DNA of 64,000 bases from Siphonodentalium dalli (lineage: Eukaryota; Mollusca; Scaphopoda; Gadilida; Siphonodentaliidae), in contig CP136062.1 of assembly GCA_032622095.1 (NCBI GenBank), positions 5,518,001 to 5,582,000 of the forward strand. The letters are read 5' to 3'. Each line of letters begins with the position of its first letter. Positions within the stretch are counted from its first letter, which is position 1. Position numbers and translations under genes: made by a program. This document shows positions 59,757 through 64,000 of this stretch, in pieces. The notes beneath the pieces were generated by a model. The model ran no database searches and had not been told where the DNA came from. It worked only from the letters and a program-made list of their open reading frames with translations.

Positions 59757-60240
59757 GCTTGTGACCACATCTCCTCAGATGTCGAAGTTTGGATGTCAAC
59801 TGATACGCCAACGTGTGCGGACGGAAGAGGGCACGCGGTGGGCCAAATTTTGACAGTGTCGGTTCATTATTGTGGGTCTGGGGAGGGCTGGTCCGTGGTA
59901 CCAATTTTGTATTCTTCTCCGAATCAGATGAAACTTGGAATATAACATCTGCAACATCAGCCGATCTAGAAACTGAAAGAACTTCGAAAATCCATCGAAA
60001 ACTGAAATAATTGCAGGCCGTCAAACTTTGCAATTTTGGGCCCATGTGCTTGTGACCACATCTCCTCCGAAGATATCGAACATACGATGTCATCTGAAAT
60101 GCAAATGTGTGCGGACTGAAGAGGGCACGCGGTGGGCCAAATTTTGACTGTGTCGGTTCATTATTGTGGGTCTGGGGAGGGCTGGTCCGTGGTACCAAAA
60201 TCCGAATCAGATGAAACTTGGAATATAACATCTGCAACAT
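59757..60240 (+). repeat. 294-bp modules of unit 3 (two copies)
   Basis: Here the start reads GTGACCACATCTCCTC (59760 and 60051) instead of GATAACACATCTCCTC. The first copy has a short deletion after CTCC, and the second lacks part of the TTTTTAATTCTTCTC stretch. A long minus-strand frame spans both modules without any protein signature. Confidence 0.85.
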
Positions 60241-60649
60241 CAGCCGATCTCGAAGCTGAAAACAGATCGTGAATCCGTTGGAAAATGGCGGAGATTTTAG
60301 CAGTCAAGTTTGAATTTGGGCCCATAATTATGCTTTCCAATAGTCAAAGTGTTATCCGTCTCCAAATGAAATTTACACTATGCAATCTATGTCAGCAGCA
60401 AATCACAAAACTGGATACAATTTTAAAATCCGTTGGAAACTAACGGAGTTACAGGGCCTCAAAATTAGCATTTTGTGCCAGGGGTTGATGTTTTCCCAAT
60501 CCCGTCACCCAATTTCGAGGCAGGGGTGTGGTCACGTCCAAACACTTGAGATCAGCTTACACATGTTAGGACAACATATAATCACCATACTTCATATTTT
60601 CCGTCCATAAACTGCGATTCTGTCCACTCATGATTGTTCCTATTATTAT

Positions 60650-60859
60650 ACTTCCATGGTGTAACCAAGGAAGTATATTGTTTTTGTACTGGTGCCTTTT
60701 TCGTTTATTTGGAAATACCCAAAAAGTAATTGCACTAGAAAGACGAAACCTGTAGTGAATATGTAGGCATCTGAGGTCTACTAAAAATAAAGGTATCCAA
60801 TGTTTCTTGGCGGAGTTATGGCCCTTTTACGATTATTTTTCACTATTATTATTATTATA
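60650..60859 (+). repeat. Diverged hairpin module closing unit 3
   Basis: Matches 58934-59165, with a small deletion (GGTATCCAATGTTTCTTGG instead of a longer GGTATCCGCATG stretch). It is followed at 60860 by the start of truncated unit 4, which stops at about 61149. Confidence 0.85.
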
Positions 60860-61249
60860 CTCAACACTTTTGCAACGCCCAAATCTCTGAAAGTATTAGG
60901 ATTAGAAAACTGAAGGTTGGTATGTATGTTGGGGTAAATGAGTGCTATGCCTTTGGCTCATAACGAATATTGTCCGCGATTACCCCGCGAAGTTATCTCC
61001 CTTTATATAAAAACATGTCATTTTATTATCTCGGAAATTATAAGGAGCAGAGCATCGAAAATTGGACCGTATGCACACCTCGATATGCCCTACTGCCCAC
61101 GGGCATCAAAACTTGTGTCCGCGCTTTACCGGATGAGTTACCGCCCATACATAGAGACACACTATACACCAGGATGAATAAACCAATTTTCTTTTTTCTT
61201 CTTTTTTTTTAGTACAGAGCTCTACATTTTGTATTGCATATTCCGAATT

Positions 61250-62220
61250 GGACGAGTGATGCTGCCCGAATATACCGCGTAAAAATCTTTTTTCCCAGGA
61301 CTTTCCGTGTTACAGGGTAAGGAAATATTGCACCTATTTTTCCCTCCAAATCCAAACTGGCTTATTAAAGAGCAAGATAATGTCGTAGCAGGTACATTGA
61401 CATACTGTATGTACGTCCCAACAGTTTGACCGCTATACTTTAAATTCAAACATCGAGATAAAAAAATTTTGACAAGTTCATCTGATGGGTAGTATTCACG
61501 CGCATCTACAGTGTGATTTTCTATTTTCCAGATGGAACGGTTTACTCGTGACAACGCTATAAACATAAATATGCATACTTCAGTAGTATATCACTAACAT
61601 ATTTTTAGCCCCAAATCCAAACGGGCTAATGAAGGAGCGAGTTTAATGCAGTGGCATGTAAGCCGGTATACTGTAGGTACGCCTCCAAAATTTGACATCT
61701 CTACTATAAACGCAACCCGCTCAATGGAGTGTTTGTGTCGGGGTGGGTTCAGATTTGGCAAATCCACCGAAAATCAAATGGGGAAAATGACTCCGAAAAT
61801 CAGATATTGAGATAAAAACTTTTCGACGAGTGGATGTCATTAGTAGTATCTAAACGCAAGATTAGTATGTTTTTCAAAGTTTCAGAGTGGACGGTTTAAC
61901 CCTTGTAGCGTGTAACGTTAACGGGTGATATATATTACTCAAATTCAAACCCACTCTTCATGACGCAAATGCAAACGGACTTATCAATGAGCAAGGCAAA
62001 TGCATGAATATGTTCACCGATATACTATAGGAATGTCCGCTCTACTATAAAAGTAACCTGTCCAACGGAGAGGTGGCGTACCCCCCGGGGAGGGTCGAGG
62101 CTTTTGGCAAATTACGCCGAAACTCGTAAACGGGGAAAACATGGAAAATCGCGACACAAGTGTTTTATATTTTGAGCACTGCGTGTATTTGGTAGTATAT
62201 ACGGACAACATTAGTTTTAG
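61250..62220 (+). repeat. Three diverged modules of about 265-350 bp
   Basis: AAATCCAAACTGGCTTATTA, AAATCCAAACGGGCTAATGA and AAATGCAAACGGACTTATCA lie near 61348, 61613 and 61966. Each is followed by GAGC(A/G)A, a (A/G)TATACT(G/A)TA phrase, GAGATAAAAA-like and GGTAGTAT phrases, and a GGACGGTTTA/GAACGGTTTA phrase. Identity is low, so the family is old. The minus frame at 61222-61566 reads through it. Confidence 0.65.
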
Positions 62221-62940
62221 AGCAGACGGGTTAGCACTCAGCTAGCATAATCGAGTTTGATATAGTTATCTCTCGATTACAGCTAACTCTATTACAAAGA
62301 CGTCAATGACTATTGTGTAGCGATAACGCATTGAATACTAATTAATTAATTAACCAAGCGGTCTTTCCTCCGCCAATAAAAACTAAAAGATTCTGAATCC
62401 GAAACTGAAAGAACTATCCAATAAACGCGAAATAACAGAGTTATGGTACATTAATATGCTTTACGCCGTTTTGATCTACATGTCGATTACGATATAATCA
62501 GACATTCCAAATGACCGTTGAATATGATATGGGCATCCTGGAGAGGGGTTATAATAGCTCTATAATGTATCCCTACCGAATAAAAATGAATTGTTTGGCT
62601 GGGGTGAATGCTGGCTCAGTTGGTCACGACCATGATGCAATAGCATGTCATTAATCATCCACGGTGGGTCGAACTAAATGACATAAACCTTTGGAATATA
62701 TATCTTATTTATAAATGTCAATGCAAGTCCACCATCAGATCACACAGCACAAATATGAATTCGAATGGAGATGAACACACCTATACGCATAACATTCACA
62801 TGGAATGGGATACCATGGAAGTATATCTGATTCCATGGAATCTGACCTCTAGTTAATTTTAGTTTCTTAACCCAAACACAGCGATATAACCCTCAACAGG
62901 AAGTCATACCCTGGATATTGAACCATACTGACTCTTAATT
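62221..62940. other. No supported gene
   Basis: AT-rich, with an ATTAATTAATTAA run near 62340. No frame above 60 codons and no repeat recognised. Confidence 0.4.
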
Positions 62941-63180
62941 AATCTAGCCAGGATGCCCGGGGATGACCGAGATTACACCGTCATTCCCCAACGTTGGATA
63001 TGGATCAATCATTCATTCGGAATCTAGCCAGGATGCTGGGAATGACCGGGATTGCACCGTCATTCTCCAACGTTGGATATGGACCAATCATTCATTCGGA
63101 ATCTAGCCAGGATGCACGGGAATGACCGGGATTTCACCGTATTTCTCTAACGTTTGATAAGGATCCATCAATCATTCGGA
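62941..63180. repeat. 80-bp tandem repeat, three copies
   Basis: AATCTAGCCAGGATGC starts at 62941, 63021 and 63100. Shared landmarks are GGGAATGACCGGGAT, CACCGTCATT, AACGTTGGATATGGA and CAATCATTCATTCGG. The third copy is slightly more diverged. The copies are similar enough that the array is probably young. Confidence 0.93.
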
Positions 63181-63429
63181 ACGTAGGATCAGAACTGACT
63201 CTGCAGAACTAAAAGCGTATTCTCGGATTATGACATTCCTCTGTTCCGGAACAATGTCTTGATTTGATTCGAATCATCGGCACCAGTTTCATTCTTGTTA
63301 CTTCAATGGTTATTATTCCTTTTTCACGAAAACCAATGAAACATCCTAGAAACAACCTCTGTTGTAGACTGAGTTATAGACCATAGACACATTGCAAGAC
63401 TGGTATAACTGATCTAGAAAATTGGGGGG

Positions 63430-63715
63430 GGGCTTCTGGTGGTTCAGTTGGTAGAGTGTCATATGCATTACCCCGTCACAGATCGCCCAGCTCTGACGAA
63501 GCTGGTTCGAACCCCATCATAAATAGGCTGACATAAATCATGTATCTGGGTAAGTTTGTCAGTTGCCTTCCTAGGGTCGGTAGTTTCTACACGCGGTGGG
63601 ACAATTTTTCGGTGACATTAAACCTCTGCGTGGTCTTTGCTCCACCGGTAAAATTGACACCATCGTGTGTGGTGTAGCGGCTAGAACGATGATAAACCCT
63701 AACAATCCAAACAAA
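63430..63715 (+). mobile_element. tRNA-derived SINE
   Basis: The head has an A box TGGTTCAGTTGG (63440-63451) and a perfect B box GGTTCGAACCC (63504-63514). There is no paired acceptor stem and the A-B distance is longer than in most tRNAs, so it is a SINE head. The body carries GGTGACATTAAACCTCTGCG and GTCTTTGCTCCACCGG, then an A-rich tail (ATAAACCCTAACAATCCAAAC). The ACATTAAAC phrase resembles the ACGTTAAAC that I recall from mollusc SINE bodies. Confidence 0.7.
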
Positions 63716-64000
63716 TCGTTACCAAGAGACTAATTGATGTTGGTATGGTGACTTACTCGAGTGATATAACTACGTCTTCACTCTTGAAACCAGTCATACC
63801 ACTGATGCAATATTTCGATGAGAGATTCGATTGGCTTGACTGATTTGAATCGAGATTCGATTCGAAATGATATTGCTCGATTCGCATATCCCCAAGCATT
63901 ACATATCGTGTATTATATGGTTTTAACACAGACACGCTCGGATTCGTATTAGGCTTTGAATTAGTGTGAACTAATTCCATAGGTATTTACAGTTGCTTCA
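63716..64000. other. No supported gene; ATTCGATT word cluster
   Basis: GATTCGATT, GAATCGAG and ATTCGATTCG words cluster at 63824-63885. A 75-codon minus-strand frame (63753-63980) covers them and has no recognised motif. Confidence 0.4.

Larger units (their letters stand above)
54889..61149 (+). repeat. Composite tandem array of 1.7-2.3-kb units
   Basis: Units open with (TTA)n-TACT(G/C)(G/A)ACACTTTTGCAAC at about 54905, 56848, 59165 and 60860; the last is cut off near 61149. Each unit has a head containing GAGTTATCTCCCTTTAT, then 294-bp modules, then degenerate related modules (ATGGCGGAGATTTT, AACTAACGGAGTTACGGG). It closes with a hairpin module and GAGTTATGGCCCTTTT. Units differ in length mainly by module number. 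Units 1 and 2 resemble each other most; 3 and 4 are a diverged pair. Reading frames up to 169 codons (59731-60240, minus) run through modules and are not genes. Confidence 0.9.

Noticed and set aside
59731-60240. A 169-codon minus-strand frame, the longest in the window.
   Set aside because: It reads through two 294-bp modules and repeats the same peptide words; equivalent frames in other units are interrupted. It is a repeat read-through.

Overview
The window looks like non-coding, repeat-dominated nuclear DNA from a marine invertebrate, most likely a mollusc and perhaps a bivalve. It is AT-rich. No uninterrupted reading frame exceeds 170 codons, and the longest ones lie inside tandem repeats. 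There are no bacterial-style operons or ribosome-binding sites. Several repeats carry phrases that I associate with mollusc interspersed repeats: GAGTTATGGCCCTT, GAGTTATCTCCCTT, a GACGGACAGACAGAC tail, and tRNA-headed SINEs. The taxon call is an inference from recalled repeat style, not from a gene.

Layout. 1-11 kb: mostly low-information DNA with a degenerate module array (1.1-1.85 kb), two inverted-repeat elements (4.78-5.20 and 5.87-6.18 kb), a possible minus-strand first exon (6421-6490), a small plus-strand ORF (7634-7798) and a tRNA-derived SINE (10.6-10.9 kb). 11.44-14.89 kb: a 74-unit minisatellite of 47 bp that contains a 233-bp higher-order repeat; a minus-strand ORF (14870-15073) ends inside its edge. 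15.9-16.3 kb: E-box palindromes directly upstream of a plausible plus-strand first exon. 17.9-19.9 kb: two palindrome-rich repeat fields. 19.98-22.89 kb: a tandem duplication in which only the first copy carries a GC-rich foldback element and a long TA microsatellite. 24.4-33.7 kb: a run of mid-size tandem repeats, ending in a large imperfect palindrome (32.5-33.7 kb). 34.1-34.65 kb: a probable LTR end with a primer-binding-site-like sequence.

38.5-51.8 kb is the most striking region. It holds ten complete copies of a 1249-1250-bp unit plus a 646-bp partial copy, nearly identical to each other, with a nested three-unit (3.75-kb) duplication. 54.9-61.1 kb holds a related composite array with about 1.7-2.3-kb units, whose internal 294-bp modules vary in number (2, 4, 2). 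An almost identical 215-bp hairpin module sits at the left edge of the first array and twice inside the second. Both arrays are built from modules of about 300 bp with the same internal order of landmarks, so I treat them as one repeat superfamily. The rest of the right flank has a TA-flanked MITE (54195-54364), more tandem repeats and a tRNA-headed SINE at 63.4-63.7 kb.

No gene could be assigned a function. The exon calls rest on start codon, open frame and splice-site appearance only and need RNA evidence. Most of what can be supported is structural: tandem arrays, foldback elements and their edges.
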